Source: an uncultured Clostridia bacterium (GTDB lineage Bacteria > Bacillota > Clostridia > Peptostreptococcales > Anaerovoracaceae). Taken from it: 64,000 bases of DNA. Where the stretch lies: assembly GCA_947426455.1 (NCBI GenBank), contig CANEEC010000001.1, positions 17,141-81,140 of the forward strand, written 5' to 3'. Position 1 is the first letter of the stretch; every line of letters begins with the position of its first letter. Shown piece after piece: positions 1-12,398 of the stretch. The position numbers and the translations under genes were made by a program. The notes below the pieces were generated by a model, which saw only the letters and a list, made by a program, of their open reading frames with translations, was not told where the DNA came from and made no database searches.

Positions 1-749
1 TTGGGAATGACGTTTTTAAAATCGATAAACTGTCCCTCCAGCATGCGAACTACGATTTTTGTATCGCCGGTGAGGAACATGGCTTTTTTCTGATCTAATA
101 CAATGTCCATATTGGGTTCGTCACCGGAATCCATAATGACCTTATTGACCTCGTTTAAGATTCTGGCAGCGATGATCATCTTCTGGGCGCTGTCGCCCTG
201 GATATGTTCTCTGGTGATGGCCAGCCGATATCCGTCCAGCGCCACCATCTGCACCAGGTCTGACGAAATATCGATCAGTACGCCCAAAATGATTCCCTTG
301 GATTCGTCCACACTGGCGGCAAAGGAAGTTCTGCGCACCATATCCTTAAACAACTCCTTTTCCAGGCGGATAGAGTTGGTTTCGTCCACGTCGCCGGTAT
401 TGGGAAACTCGTCGGCAGGCTGGCAGACGATAGTGAATTCAGAATTCATGCAGCGCACAACCGCCGTATTGTTTTCTTTTTCTTCGATCTCCACCATACC
501 GGAGGGGAGCTTTCGAATAATGTCGCTGAACAATTTAGCGGAGATGACAAGAGAACCCGCTTCTGCTACTTGTACGTCAATTTTCGTTTCAATGGATAAT
601 TCCAGGTCAGATGCGGTCAGCGTCAGCTGGCCGTTTTCCGCTTCTAAGAGAATTCCCTTTAAAATGGGAATGGTGGTTCTGTTGGTAATAGCTTTGGATA
701 CCACATTGAGAGCTTTCGCTAATGTCTGTTGTGGGCATGTGAATTTCAT
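1..749 (-). CDS. dnaN: DNA polymerase III beta subunit (sliding clamp), 3' end outside window
   Basis: The first 249 codons are present; the rest lies left of the window. The protein starts MKFTCPQQTLAKAL and continues with the clamp-type segments TIPILKGILLEA, LTASDLELSIET and ALDGYRLAITRE, which cover domain I and most of domain II. As the sliding clamp it would encircle DNA and tether the replicative polymerase. The ATG at 747-749 (reverse strand) is preceded by AAGGAGG. It follows dnaA on the same strand across a gap filled with DnaA boxes, the usual dnaA-dnaN order. Identity is secure; the length cannot be judged. Confidence 0.96.
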   Translation of the reverse strand, partial: MKFTCPQQTLAKALNVVSKAITNRTTIPILKGILLEAENGQLTLTASDLELSIETKIDVQVAEAGSLVISAKLFSDIIRKLPSGMVEIEEKENNTAVVRCMNSEFTIVCQPADEFPNTGDVDETNSIRLEKELFKDMVRRTSFAASVDESKGIILGVLIDISSDLVQMVALDGYRLAITREHIQGDSAQKMIIAARILNEVNKVIMDSGDEPNMDIVLDQKKAMFLTGDTKIVVRMLEGQFIDFKNVIP

Positions 750-808
750 GAGGCGGCCTCCTTATTTTTATTTTTTTGCAGTAGCAGTAGTAGTAGTGCC
801 TGTGAATA

Positions 809-904
809 TGTGGATAACTTCTGTGGACAAGTAATTCAAAGGATTTTATTCAGGCAAAACCCTGTGGAAAACTTGTTTTTTCTGTGTAAAACCCCTGTGG
901 ATAA
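809..904. promoter_or_regulatory. DnaA-box cluster between dnaA and dnaN
   Basis: Five near-copies of TGTGGATAA lie in under 100 bases, all in the same orientation: perfect matches at 809-817 and 896-904, and variants at 822-830 (TGTGGACAA), 863-871 (TGTGGAAAA) and 883-891 (TGTGTAAAA). Bipartite origins with boxes on both sides of dnaA are known in Bacillota. The cluster may be part of the origin, may control dnaN, or both. Confidence 0.8.
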
Positions 905-909
905 AGGGG

Positions 910-2250
910 TTACTCCTGCATCTCCGATTTCAGAGAATGGATCGTCTGTTGAAGCTCCGAATTCGGTTCTTTTTCCAGATCTTTGGAAATCTTTTCGCAG
1001 GCGTGTAAAACGGTGGTGTGATCCCGACCCCCGAACAGCTCGCCGATTTTAGGAAGGGACAGTCCTGTCATTTCACGGCACAGATACATGGCGATTTGTC
1101 TGGGATAGGCGATGTTTCTGGAACGTTTGGAAGAATCGAAATCCGTTATTTTCACGTTGAAGCGTTTGGCCACCGTCCGTTTGATTTCTTCCGGCGTTAC
1201 GTCTTTCTGTTTGGAAGAGAAGACGTCCTGCAGTACCTGCTGCGCCATTTCTTTGGTGATTTTCTGATTGGTCAAATTGGCGTAGGCGATGATGCGGTTC
1301 AGCGCGCCTTCCAGCTCTCGAATATTGGAAGGAATATTCTGCGCAATGGTGTGGATGGCCTCCATGGCCATATCGGAGAGATAGATATCTTCAATTTCCG
1401 CTTTTTTCGTCAGAATCGCCACTCTCGTTTCGTAGTCCGGTTCTTCGATTTTGGCAACCATGCCCATGCCGAACCGGGAGGTGAGTCGCTGCTCCAAACC
1501 CTTCAGCTGTGAAGGGGGTTTGTCGCTGGTGAAGATGATCTGCTTGTTGGCCATGTGCAGATCGTTGAAGGTATAGAACAGTTCCTCCTGGGTACTGTCT
1601 TTTCCTTCGATAAACTGGATATCGTCCAGCATAAATACGTCAATGCTTCTGTATTTATTCTTAAATTCCATTTGACGGTTTTCACGGATAGCTCGAATCA
1701 GTTCGTTGGTAAACATTTCTGAGGACACGTAGAGAACTTTCAGTTTGGGAAAATTCTTGCGAATGGCGTGACCGATGGCGTGCATCAGATGGGTTTTTCC
1801 CAGTCCGGCGTCTCCGTATAAAAACAGCGGATTGTGAGCTTTGGAAGGGTTGTTGGCCACGGCCAGAGAAACCGCGTGGGCGAATTCGTTGTTTTTACCT
1901 ACTACGAAGGTGCTGAATATGTACTTGGGATTGAGATTCAATTCATCAGTATAGGGAGTGTAATTGGCTTCTTCCTGGATGCCGTCCATTTCGTCCGCCA
2001 GCATGACCGTGATTTTGTAAGGCTCTCCTAAAATTTCCGCCACGCTGTTTTCCAGGGTTTGCTTGTATCGATTCTCCAGAATGGATTTTCCCATATCCAC
2101 TTCCGTGGAGAGAAATAAAATTTTATTTTCTCTGTCGATATTGATTACCTTGACTGGCGCAATCCAGGCCTGATAGGCCGCGCTGATCATGGTGCTTTCC
2201 AGATGACTTTGGATGGAATTCCAAATTTTTTCCAGATCTTTCTTTCTCAT
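910..2250 (-). CDS. dnaA: Chromosomal replication initiator protein DnaA
   Basis: 446 residues, a normal length. An N-terminal interaction domain (about 1-85) and a short linker precede the AAA+ domain, which carries Walker A GDAGLGKTHLMHA and Walker B FMLDDIQF. The C-terminal duplex-DNA binding domain has the DnaA signature GGRDHTTVLHACEKI. It binds DnaA boxes and opens the origin. The start codon follows AAAGGAAG. It is transcribed away from gyrB with dnaN downstream, so both gene pairs run in the direction of fork movement from an origin placed between them. Confidence 0.98.
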   Translation of the reverse strand: MRKKDLEKIWNSIQSHLESTMISAAYQAWIAPVKVINIDRENKILFLSTEVDMGKSILENRYKQTLENSVAEILGEPYKITVMLADEMDGIQEEANYTPYTDELNLNPKYIFSTFVVGKNNEFAHAVSLAVANNPSKAHNPLFLYGDAGLGKTHLMHAIGHAIRKNFPKLKVLYVSSEMFTNELIRAIRENRQMEFKNKYRSIDVFMLDDIQFIEGKDSTQEELFYTFNDLHMANKQIIFTSDKPPSQLKGLEQRLTSRFGMGMVAKIEEPDYETRVAILTKKAEIEDIYLSDMAMEAIHTIAQNIPSNIRELEGALNRIIAYANLTNQKITKEMAQQVLQDVFSSKQKDVTPEEIKRTVAKRFNVKITDFDSSKRSRNIAYPRQIAMYLCREMTGLSLPKIGELFGGRDHTTVLHACEKISKDLEKEPNSELQQTIHSLKSEMQE

Positions 2251-2337
2251 GTATGTCTTCCTTTAGTAGTTATGGAAATAAATAGTAAAAACCATTGCGT
2301 AAGGCAATCCCTTTGCAACGTACTTATCATAACAAAA

Positions 2338-4856
<2,519 letters not shown>

Positions 4857-4874
4857 TGCAGGAGGAACAATCAC

Positions 4875-7361
4875 ATGGAAAACTTTTTAGAGGATCGAAG
4901 CAAGCTGATACAGCATGAGATCCACGATGAAATGAAAAACTCCTACATTGACTACGCCATGAGCGTCATCGTAGGACGTGCCCTGCCGGACGTCAGAGAC
5001 GGTCTGAAGCCGGTGCACAGAAGAATTTTATACGGTATGAGCGGTCTGGGAGTAACGCCGGACAAGCCTCATAAAAAATCCGCCCGTATCGTGGGTGAAG
5101 TCATGGGTAAATATCACCCCCACGGCGACAGCTCTATCTACGACGCTATGGTTCGTATGGCGCAGGATTTCTCCATTCGCTACATGCTGGTGGACGGCCA
5201 CGGCAACTTCGGTTCCGTGGACGGCGACGGCGCTGCGGCCATGCGTTACACCGAGGCCAGAATGACGCCCTTCGCTTTGGAAATGCTGCGGGATATCGAT
5301 AAAGAAACCGTGGATTTCATGCCCAACTTCGACGGCGAAGAAGAAGAACCGAAGGTGTTGCCGGCGCGGTTTCCACAGCTCCTGGTCAACGGCTCCAACG
5401 GAATCGCCGTCGGTATGGCAACCTCCATTCCGCCCCACAATCTGGGCGAGGTCATCGACGCGGCGGTAAAGCTCATCGACGATGAAGAAGCTACGGTGGA
5501 AGATCTGATCAAAATCGTCAAAGGACCGGACTTCCCCACCGGCGCCACCATCATGGGAAAGAACGCCATTCGGGAAGCTTACCGGACGGGACAGGGAAAG
5601 ATCTTAGTCAGATCCAAGGCCGAAATCGAAGAAACCAACCGGGGCCGTCAGCAGATCGTGGTTACGGAAATTCCGTATCAGGTAAATAAGGCGCGGCTCA
5701 TCGAAAAGATTGCCGAGCTGGTAAAAGAAAAGAGACTGGAAGGAATTTCTGACATTCGCGACGAATCCAACCGTCAGGGTATGAGAATCGTCATCGAGTT
5801 GAAGCGGGACGCCAATGCGCAGATCATTTTAAACCGTCTGTACAAGCACACCCAGATGCAGGAGAGCTTTTCCATCATCATGATCGCCCTGGTGGACGGC
5901 CGTCCCAAGGTGCTGAGCCTGTACGAGGTTTTGGACGAATATCTGAAGCATCAAAAGGATGTTGTCACCAGAAGAACGCAATACGATTTGAAGAAGGCCG
6001 AAGCCAGAGCCCACATTTTAGAGGGTTTGCGCATTGCCATCGACAACATCGACGAAGTGATTCGCATTATCCGTGCCAGCTACAATGACGCCAAGCAGCG
6101 TTTGATGGACACCTTTGGGTTGTCCGAGCTTCAGGCGCAGTCCATTCTGGAAATGCAGCTTCGTCGCTTGCAGGGTCTGGAACGGGAAAAAATCGAAGAG
6201 GAATATCAGGAGCTGTTGAAGAAAATCGCTTATTACAAGCAGCTTTTGGCCGATGAAAAGATGCTGATGGGCGTCATCAAAGACGAACTTTTGGAGATCA
6301 AAAGAAAGTACGGCGACAAGCGCCGCACCAAGATCGTTGCGGATGCAGAGGAACTGGACGAAGAAGATCTGATCGCCGAAGAACAGGTGGCCATCACTCT
6401 GACTCATCTGGGTTATCTGAAGCGGGTTCCCGCCGATACCTACAAGGCGCAGAAGCGCGGCGGCAAGGGAATTACCGGATTGACCACCAGAGAAAACGAC
6501 TTCGTGAAGAACATGATTATCACTTCTACTCACGATTATCTGATGTTCTTCACCAATCTGGGCAAGGCGTACCGGATCAAGGCCTACGAAATTCCCGAAG
6601 CCCACAGAACGGCCAAGGGAATGCCGGCGGTGAACTTCCTGAACCTGATGCAGCGTGAGCGCATTACGGCCGTCATGCCGGTGAAGGACTTCGAATCTGA
6701 AAAATACCTGATCGCTGTGACCAAACAAGGCGTCATCAAGAAGGTGGATATGGCGCAGTTCGACACCAGCCGCAAGGCCGGTTTGATTGCCATCAACCTG
6801 AAGGACGGCGACGAATTGATCGGCATTAAGGAAACCACCGGTACCTCCAACGTGATCATCGTAACGAAGCACGGCAAGTGCATTTGTTTCAGCGAAAACG
6901 ATGTGAGACCCATGGGTCGTCTGGCCGGCGGCGTGAGAGCCATCACTTTGGAAAAGGACGACGAAGTGGTTGCTATGGAGTTGGCGGAAAAACAAGAAGA
7001 ACTTCTGGTGGTAACTCAGGCGGGCTACGGCAAGAGGACGCCGGTGAAGGACTATAAAATTCAGGCCAGAGGCGGCAAGGGACTGCTGACCTACGACAAG
7101 GGGAAGTTCGATAAGACCGGTTATCTCATCGGCGCTATGGTGGTCAGTGATCAGGATGAAGTGCTTTTGATCAATTCCGACGGCATCATCATTCGCGTAA
7201 AGGCCAGCGGCATTTCCCGACTGGGCCGCGCTACTCAGGGCGTAAAGATCATGCGGGTAGATGAGGAAGCCAATATCATCGCCATGGCAAAGGTGATCCG
7301 TGAGGACGACGAGGAAACCGAAGCGGACGACAACATGCAGATCTCCATGGAAACCAAGTAA
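4875..7361 (+). CDS. gyrA: DNA gyrase subunit A
   Basis: 828 residues. The breakage-reunion domain carries the catalytic tyrosine in [10 protein letters not shown] (Tyr125), and the C-terminal pinwheel contains a GyrA-box-like QKRGGKG, which marks gyrase rather than topoisomerase IV. The quinolone-determining region reads [15 protein letters not shown]; the positions equivalent to E. coli Ser83 and Asp87 are Ser86 and Asp90, so no classical resistance change is seen. The tail is acidic. AGGAGG precedes the ATG. Confidence 0.98.
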   Translation: MENFLEDRSKLIQHEIHDEMKNSYIDYAMSVIVGRALPDVRDGLKPVHRRILYGMSGLGVTPDKPHKKSARIVGEVMGKYHPHGDSSIYDAMVRMAQDFSIRYMLVDGHGNFGSVDGDGAAAMRYTEARMTPFALEMLRDIDKETVDFMPNFDGEEEEPKVLPARFPQLLVNGSNGIAVGMATSIPPHNLGEVIDAAVKLIDDEEATVEDLIKIVKGPDFPTGATIMGKNAIREAYRTGQGKILVRSKAEIEETNRGRQQIVVTEIPYQVNKARLIEKIAELVKEKRLEGISDIRDESNRQGMRIVIELKRDANAQIILNRLYKHTQMQESFSIIMIALVDGRPKVLSLYEVLDEYLKHQKDVVTRRTQYDLKKAEARAHILEGLRIAIDNIDEVIRIIRASYNDAKQRLMDTFGLSELQAQSILEMQLRRLQGLEREKIEEEYQELLKKIAYYKQLLADEKMLMGVIKDELLEIKRKYGDKRRTKIVADAEELDEEDLIAEEQVAITLTHLGYLKRVPADTYKAQKRGGKGITGLTTRENDFVKNMIITSTHDYLMFFTNLGKAYRIKAYEIPEAHRTAKGMPAVNFLNLMQRERITAVMPVKDFESEKYLIAVTKQGVIKKVDMAQFDTSRKAGLIAINLKDGDELIGIKETTGTSNVIIVTKHGKCICFSENDVRPMGRLAGGVRAITLEKDDEVVAMELAEKQEELLVVTQAGYGKRTPVKDYKIQARGGKGLLTYDKGKFDKTGYLIGAMVVSDQDEVLLINSDGIIIRVKASGISRLGRATQGVKIMRVDEEANIIAMAKVIREDDEETEADDNMQISMETK

Positions 7362-7463
7362 AAACAGGGATTGGGTAAAAAAAGACAGAAGAAACGGTAA
7401 CGAATGTGAACGGCCCGCGTTTTGCGGCCCGAATTCAGGGAATAATACAAGGAGGAGAGGATT

Positions 7464-7772
7464 ATGTCTTTACAGATCGGGCGGAAATTTAACGAAGCGG
7501 ATCAACTCTGGGAGGTCATCCTAAAGGGCGAGGTCGACATCAGTAACGCCGCTCAGCTGAAAAGTGAGCTGCAGGCCATGCTAAAAGAAAAAATGGCGTC
7601 TGTGACCATGGACATCAAAGATCTTTCCTATATTGACAGCACAGGTCTGGGCGTGATCATAGGCACATATAAACGCATGGAAGAACGGGGCGTTTCCATG
7701 AAGATGAAAAACCCTGTGAAAAATGTGGAGAAGCTGCTGAAAATTACAAATCTGGATCGCATTTTCCTATAG
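7464..7772 (+). CDS. rsbV: Anti-anti-sigma factor (RsbV-like STAS protein)
   Basis: 102 residues forming one STAS domain. The motif YIDSTGLGV holds the expected phosphorylation site, Ser59. In this family the unphosphorylated form binds the anti-sigma kinase and frees the sigma factor. It is first in a three-gene operon with the anti-sigma factor 24 bases later and the sigma factor after that. AAGGAGGAG gives a strong ribosome site. RsbV is preferred over SpoIIAA because the sigma factor resembles SigB, but the two families are close. Confidence 0.85.
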   Translation: MSLQIGRKFNEADQLWEVILKGEVDISNAAQLKSELQAMLKEKMASVTMDIKDLSYIDSTGLGVIIGTYKRMEERGVSMKMKNPVKNVEKLLKITNLDRIFL

Positions 7773-7796
7773 ACTGAGAGGAAAAGAGGTTAGAGC

Positions 7797-8201
7797 ATGG
7801 CAGATGTATTGAAATTTTGTATTCCCGGAAAACCGGAGTACGTAAGCACTGTGCGGATGTTGATTTCTTCCCTGGCAAATGTGGCCGGCTTCGATGTGGA
7901 AGCCATCGAGGACATGAAGGTAGCCGTTTCCGAAGCCTGTACCAACGTGGTATGTCACGGCGTAACCGATGCAAGAACCTATGAAGTCTCCTGTGAAATC
8001 AATGATGACCGGATTTGCATTATCGTAAAGGATCAGGGGGAGGGCTGCGATATGGAACAGTATCGTCATCCCGACCTGAACTGTCCGAAGGAGGGCGGAT
8101 TGGGTCTGTTCATCATCCGGACGCTGATGGATGAAGTGGATATCTCTTCCGAGCTGGGAAAAGGAACCCGGATACAGATGGTAAAGTATTACCGGAAGTG
8201 A
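7797..8201 (+). CDS. rsbW: Anti-sigma factor, serine-protein kinase (RsbW-like)
   Basis: 134 residues, a GHKL-fold small kinase. N-box residues are seen in AVSEACTNVVCHG and the ATP-binding glycines in KDQGEGCD and EGGLGLFIIRTLMDEV. RsbW-type proteins bind and inactivate their sigma factor and phosphorylate the STAS antagonist. It sits between rsbV and sigB with short gaps, as in sigB operons. A SpoIIAB identity is the main alternative. Confidence 0.85.
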   Translation: MADVLKFCIPGKPEYVSTVRMLISSLANVAGFDVEAIEDMKVAVSEACTNVVCHGVTDARTYEVSCEINDDRICIIVKDQGEGCDMEQYRHPDLNCPKEGGLGLFIIRTLMDEVDISSELGKGTRIQMVKYYRK

Positions 8202-8216
8202 TGAAGGAGAGATGAC

Positions 8217-8966
8217 ATGTCCCTGGATGAAAAAAATATAAAAGCAAGCTTGGAAGAATACAGCCGGACAAGGGATGTGGCGCTGAGAAATGAAATCGTG
8301 GAATACTATCTGTACGTGGTAGATATCCTGGTCAGGAAATATCTGAACCGCGGCATAGAATACGAGGATCTGTATCAGGTGGGCTGCATGGCGCTGATCA
8401 TGGCGGTGGATCGGTTCGACCCTTCTAAGGGTTTCGAGTTTACCAGCTTTGCTACCCCCACTATCATTGGGGAGATCAAGCGGTATTTCCGCGACAAGGG
8501 ATGGGCGGTGAAGGTACCCCGCCGTCTGAAGGAAATTTCGGCGCAGATTCCGAAAATCCGAGAGGAAATCGAACAGAAGACCGGCAAGGCTCCTTCAGTG
8601 GCACAGATTGCAGAAATCTTAGGAGTGGACGAAGAACTGGTATTGGAAGCCATGGAAAGCGGCCATTCCTATGGAACCTACTCCCTGTCCCAACCCTTCG
8701 AGGAAGGCGGCGAGGAAGGAGATTCTTCGGCATTTGCAAAGTACCTTGGCCGCAGAGAAGAAGGGTATGAGAATTTTGAAATCGGCGACTTGATCCGCAG
8801 CGTTTACGACGAACTGTCGGAAAAAGAAAAAGAAATTTTTCGTCTGCGGTTTTTAGAGAATAAAACCCAGCAGGAGATTGCCGATGTAAAGGGAACGTCC
8901 CAGATGACCGTGTCCCGCATTGAAAAAAAGCTGAAGGAAAAATTTAAGACAGCCTATCTGTCTTAG
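8217..8966 (+). CDS. sigB: Sigma-70 family factor of the SigB/SigF group
   Basis: 249 residues. Region 2 is seen in YEDLYQVGCMALIMAVDRFDP and FTSFATPTIIGEIKRYFRD, region 3 in VPRRLKEISAQI, and region 4 helix-turn-helix in KTQQEIADVKGTSQMTVSRI. The sequence and the preceding rsbV-rsbW pair indicate a general stress factor under partner-switching control rather than the forespore factor SigF, although that remains possible. AAGGAGAG precedes the ATG. A GC hairpin without a T-run (8980-8998) follows, so read-through into trpS is likely. Confidence 0.85.
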   Translation: MSLDEKNIKASLEEYSRTRDVALRNEIVEYYLYVVDILVRKYLNRGIEYEDLYQVGCMALIMAVDRFDPSKGFEFTSFATPTIIGEIKRYFRDKGWAVKVPRRLKEISAQIPKIREEIEQKTGKAPSVAQIAEILGVDEELVLEAMESGHSYGTYSLSQPFEEGGEEGDSSAFAKYLGRREEGYENFEIGDLIRSVYDELSEKEKEIFRLRFLENKTQQEIADVKGTSQMTVSRIEKKLKEKFKTAYLS

Positions 8967-9018
8967 CACAGCATAAAATTGCCGCTGACGCTGCGGCAGG
9001 AAACGGTGGTGAATATAA

Positions 9019-9999
9019 ATGAAACGAGTCTTTTCCGGCGTACAGCCCACAGGAAACATACATATTGGAAATTATCTGGGAGCGCTGAAACAGTTTGTTC
9101 AGCTTCAGGAGGAAAATGATGCTATCTACTGCATCGTGGATTTACATTCCATTACGGTTCCTCAGGATCCCAAGATGCTCCGGCAGCACATCCTGGATGT
9201 GGCGGCGCTGTATTTGGCGGTGGGATTGGATCCGAAAAAGTCCATCATTTTCGTTCAGTCCGACGTTTCGGGCCACGCGGAGCTTTCCTGGATTTTAACC
9301 TGTAATTCCTACACCGGAGAGCTGTCCCGTATGACCCAGTTTAAACAGAAGAGCAAGGGGAAGGAATCTGCGCCTGCCGGCCTGTTCACCTATCCGGTGC
9401 TGATGGCGGCGGACATTTTGCTTTACGATACGGATATCGTTCCCGTGGGCAACGATCAAAAGCAGCATATCGAATTGACCAGAGACATCGCCCTGCGGGT
9501 GAACAACAAGTACGGCGAAACCTTCGTAGTTCCCGAGGGTCAATTTGTAAAGAGCGGCGCCCGAATCATGGCGCTGGACGATCCCCATAATAAAATGTCC
9601 AAGTCTGCGGAAAATCCCCACAGCCGAATTTCCCTGCTGGACGAACCCTCTAAAATTAAAAAGTCTATCATGAAGGCCACCACCGATTCGGAGGGCGTCA
9701 TTCGCTTCGATGCGGAAAACAAGCCGGGAGTTTCCAATCTGCTGTCCATCTACAGTGCCTTTTCCGGAACGTCCATCGAAGAACTGGAACGCCAGTATGA
9801 GGGACAGGGTTACGGCGCATTAAAAAAGGACTTGGTGGAGATCACGGTGGACGCGCTGATGCCTATTCAGGAACGGTTCAGGGAGATCCGTGATTCTCAG
9901 GAACTTTTGGACATTTTAAAGGACGGCGGCGAGAGAGCCGGCGCCATTGCAGAAAAGACCATGAAGCGGGTAAAGGAACGCTTTGGATTGGGGTTGTAA
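9019..9999 (+). CDS. trpS: Tryptophanyl-tRNA synthetase
   Basis: 326 residues, normal for a bacterial TrpRS. The class I signatures are PTGNIHIGNYLGA (HIGH) near the N-terminus and NKMSKSAENP (KMSKS) in the second half. It charges tRNA-Trp. The gap to sigB is only 52 bases, with no T-box leader or terminator visible, so expression probably depends at least partly on the sigB operon. The stop overlaps the next start as TAATG. Confidence 0.97.
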   Translation: MKRVFSGVQPTGNIHIGNYLGALKQFVQLQEENDAIYCIVDLHSITVPQDPKMLRQHILDVAALYLAVGLDPKKSIIFVQSDVSGHAELSWILTCNSYTGELSRMTQFKQKSKGKESAPAGLFTYPVLMAADILLYDTDIVPVGNDQKQHIELTRDIALRVNNKYGETFVVPEGQFVKSGARIMALDDPHNKMSKSAENPHSRISLLDEPSKIKKSIMKATTDSEGVIRFDAENKPGVSNLLSIYSAFSGTSIEELERQYEGQGYGALKKDLVEITVDALMPIQERFREIRDSQELLDILKDGGERAGAIAEKTMKRVKERFGLGL

Positions 10000-10946
10000 T
10001 GAGAATCATCGACATGCACTGCGATACCATGTGTCTGGGATGGAAACGACCGGAGGTCAGCTTTTACGACGGAGAGTTTTCCGTAACGCTGAAGTTTTTA
10101 AAGGAACATGAAAGCATGGTACAATTCTTTGCCATGTTTCTTCCCAGAGAGGATATGGAGACCATGGATCCCTATGATATTTTCAAGGGGATCTACGGCT
10201 ATTATACAGAGCAGATGGAGCGGTACAGCCACATCATCCGCCCCGTGTATCAGGTCAGCGACATGGAAGAAAACAGAAGAAAGGGGCTTTTGTCCTCCCT
10301 TCTGACCGTGGAAGATGGCGTATTTGTGGATGGCGATATCCGCCGATTGCAGGAAGCTTACGATATGGGCGTCCGCTTGATTACGCTGATGTGGAATTAC
10401 GAAAACTGCATGGGATATCCCTGCAAAGCCGATCCGACGCTGCACGCAAAGGGTCTGAAACCCTTTGGCATTCAGACGGTAGAGGAGATGAACCGCTTGG
10501 GAATGATCATCGACGTAGCGCACATGTCGGAGGGAGGCTTCTACGACGTGGCAAAGTACAGCAAAAAACCCTTTGTGGCTTCTCATTCCTGCGCTCGGGC
10601 GCTGTGCAATCACCAGCGTAATCTCACCGATGACCAGCTGAGGACTTTGGGAAACTGCGGCGGCGTAGTAGGTATCAACTTTGAACGCGCTTTCCTCAAC
10701 GAGGATGGAACCTCCGCTACGTTTGACAGGATTATCGAACATCTCCTGTATATGAGAGACAAAGCCGGCAGGGAGGCCATCGCCTTTGGCTCTGATCTGG
10801 ACGGCATTGAAGATAATGGCGAACTGATAAATTACAGCGGTTTTCCCCTCTTATTGGAGCGTATGGAACGCGCTTTCACCGACGATGAGATCGATGAAAT
10901 CGCTTCGAAAAACGTTCTGCGGGTCATGAAAGAAGTCATCGGATAA
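9999..10946 (+). CDS. Membrane dipeptidase family (M19) zinc dipeptidase
   Basis: 315 residues. Metal-binding motifs of the renal-dipeptidase family are present: DMHCDTM at the N-terminus, VEDGVF (bridging Glu), IDVAHMSEGGF and ASHSCARALCNHQRN, and FGSDLDGI near the C-terminus. No signal peptide is seen, so it is likely a cytosolic dipeptidase. Its start codon overlaps the trpS stop by one base, so the genes are translationally coupled. A strong terminator follows. Confidence 0.92.
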   Translation: MRIIDMHCDTMCLGWKRPEVSFYDGEFSVTLKFLKEHESMVQFFAMFLPREDMETMDPYDIFKGIYGYYTEQMERYSHIIRPVYQVSDMEENRRKGLLSSLLTVEDGVFVDGDIRRLQEAYDMGVRLITLMWNYENCMGYPCKADPTLHAKGLKPFGIQTVEEMNRLGMIIDVAHMSEGGFYDVAKYSKKPFVASHSCARALCNHQRNLTDDQLRTLGNCGGVVGINFERAFLNEDGTSATFDRIIEHLLYMRDKAGREAIAFGSDLDGIEDNGELINYSGFPLLLERMERAFTDDEIDEIASKNVLRVMKEVIG

Positions 10947-10963
10947 TACATAGCAAACAAACG

Positions 10964-10996
10964 AAGCTCGGACGACAAAATGTCCGAGCTTTTTTA
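10964..10996 (+). terminator. Rho-independent terminator after the dipeptidase
   Basis: AAGCTCGGAC (10964-10973) pairs with GTCCGAGCTT (10982-10991), followed by a T-run. It closes the rsbV-to-dipeptidase block. Confidence 0.9.
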
Positions 10997-11102
10997 CGTG
11001 GTATTGTCATAACTTCCCTGATTTCGATTAGATATATATGGAGAAAGATATGCCCCGCAGAAAGCGCGGGGTTAACAAGGTGAAATATAGGGGGGAATGA
11101 GT

Positions 11103-11834
11103 ATGATGAATTACATTTGGGTGGGACTGGTGGTGATTTCCGTCGTCTGCGGCGCGCTCACCGGAACCATCTCCGACGTGCTGGACAGCGTTTTCGCCTT
11201 TGCGGGAACAGCGGTGGAAATCGCCTTCGGGCTCATCGGCGTCATGGCGTTTTTCTGCGGATTGATGAACGTGATGGAAAAGGCGGGACTGTGTGAAAAG
11301 CTGGGACGGCTGATCTCTCCGCTGATGCGGAAGCTGTTTCCGGAGATTCCGCCGGATCATCCCGCAAACTCCGCTATGGCGCTGTACTTTGCGGCTAACA
11401 TCTTAGGCATCGGAAACGCCGCAACGCCCTTCGGTCTAAAGGCCATGGCGGAATTGCAGAAGCTCAATCCCACCAAGGACATTGCCACCAATGCTCAGTG
11501 CATGCTGATGGCCATTTCCACTACTTCCATTACGCTGATTCCGGTCACCGTGATGGCGCTGCGCTCGGCGGTTCAGGTAGAGGGCGCCGCTGAAATCATC
11601 GCGCCGGTGATCATTGCCACCACCGTTTCTACGGTAACCGGCGTCGTCTGCACGTTGATTTTCCAGAATATGAAGCGCTGGAAGTGGGAGAACGTCATCG
11701 AAGAAGAAATGGCGGCCGATACGCTGCAGCTGAACGAAAATTACGAGGGAACGAACCCCATCGTCCTGCCGGAAAAGGTTGAAAAGACCGAAAAGGCCGA
11801 AGAACAAAAGGATGATGCAGCGAAACAGCAATAA
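11103..11834 (+). CDS. spmA: Spore maturation protein A
   Basis: 243 residues with several hydrophobic segments of the nucleoside-recognition/Gate fold (FAFAGTAVEIAFGLIGVMAF, NSAMALYFAANILGIGNAATP). In Bacillus, SpmA and SpmB affect spore-core dehydration. The C-terminal 45 or so residues are a charged, Lys/Glu-rich tail. An in-frame ATG at 11097 lies only one base after the GGGGG ribosome site, so the start is placed at 11103. spmB begins 14 bases after the stop. Confidence 0.88.
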   Translation: MMNYIWVGLVVISVVCGALTGTISDVLDSVFAFAGTAVEIAFGLIGVMAFFCGLMNVMEKAGLCEKLGRLISPLMRKLFPEIPPDHPANSAMALYFAANILGIGNAATPFGLKAMAELQKLNPTKDIATNAQCMLMAISTTSITLIPVTVMALRSAVQVEGAAEIIAPVIIATTVSTVTGVVCTLIFQNMKRWKWENVIEEEMAADTLQLNENYEGTNPIVLPEKVEKTEKAEEQKDDAAKQQ

Positions 11835-11847
11835 GGAGGAAAGTGAG

Positions 11848-12381
11848 ATGACAGCAATTTTAGAAACCATTTCCGTTTGGGCCATTCCCCTTCTGATCGC
11901 CTTTGTGGCGCTGTATGCGCTCTACAAAAAAGTACCGGTGTATTCCACCTTTACCGAGGGAGCGAAGCAGGGGTTTCACACTTCCATTATGATCATTCCC
12001 TATCTGACTGCCATGCTGTGCAGCATCGGTATGTTTCGGGCTTCCGGCGCTATGGATTACGTTACACAGCTGTTAGCGCCCATCACCGAACTGATCGGCC
12101 TTCCGGCGGAGGTTTTGCCCATGGGAATTATGCGCTCTTTCTCCGGCGGAGCTGCCGAAGGGTTGATGGCCGATCTGCTGGCCACCCACGGTACCCAGTC
12201 GCAAATCGGCCGCATCGCTTCGGTGGCGCTGGGTTCTACGGAAACCACCTTTTACGTCATCGCGGTCTACTTCGGCGCGGTGGGTTTATCCAAGACGAGA
12301 CACTGTGTGGCCGCCGGTCTTTTGGGCGATCTGGCGTCTTTAGTGGCGGCGGCGGTGATCGTCAATCTCATGTGGTTTTAA
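11848..12381 (+). CDS. spmB: Spore maturation protein B
   Basis: 177 residues with the same gate-type fold as SpmA: hydrophobic helices and the family segments ILPMGIMRSFSGGAAEGLM-like and GSTETTFYVIAVYFGAVGL (about residues 85-145). The start is the ATG at 11848 after AAGGAGG; an open frame reaching further upstream overlaps spmA and is ignored. SpmA and SpmB are presumed to act together in the membrane. The next gene starts 18 bases after the stop. Confidence 0.9.
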   Translation: MTAILETISVWAIPLLIAFVALYALYKKVPVYSTFTEGAKQGFHTSIMIIPYLTAMLCSIGMFRASGAMDYVTQLLAPITELIGLPAEVLPMGIMRSFSGGAAEGLMADLLATHGTQSQIGRIASVALGSTETTFYVIAVYFGAVGLSKTRHCVAAGLLGDLASLVAAAVIVNLMWF

Positions 12382-12398
12382 GAGAGGGAGAACGAGCA

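Noticed and set aside
7217..8966. Reading the STAS/kinase/sigma operon as spoIIAA-spoIIAB-sigF
   Set aside because: The sigma factor and the kinase N-box region resemble SigB and RsbW more. The alternative is kept as a caveat.
8980..8998. Terminator between sigB and trpS
   Set aside because: TGCCGC/GCGGCA can form a hairpin but no T-run follows.
11877..12398. Long upstream extension of the S66 peptidase frame
   Set aside because: It overlaps spmB in another frame; GTG 12399 with GGGAG fits family length.
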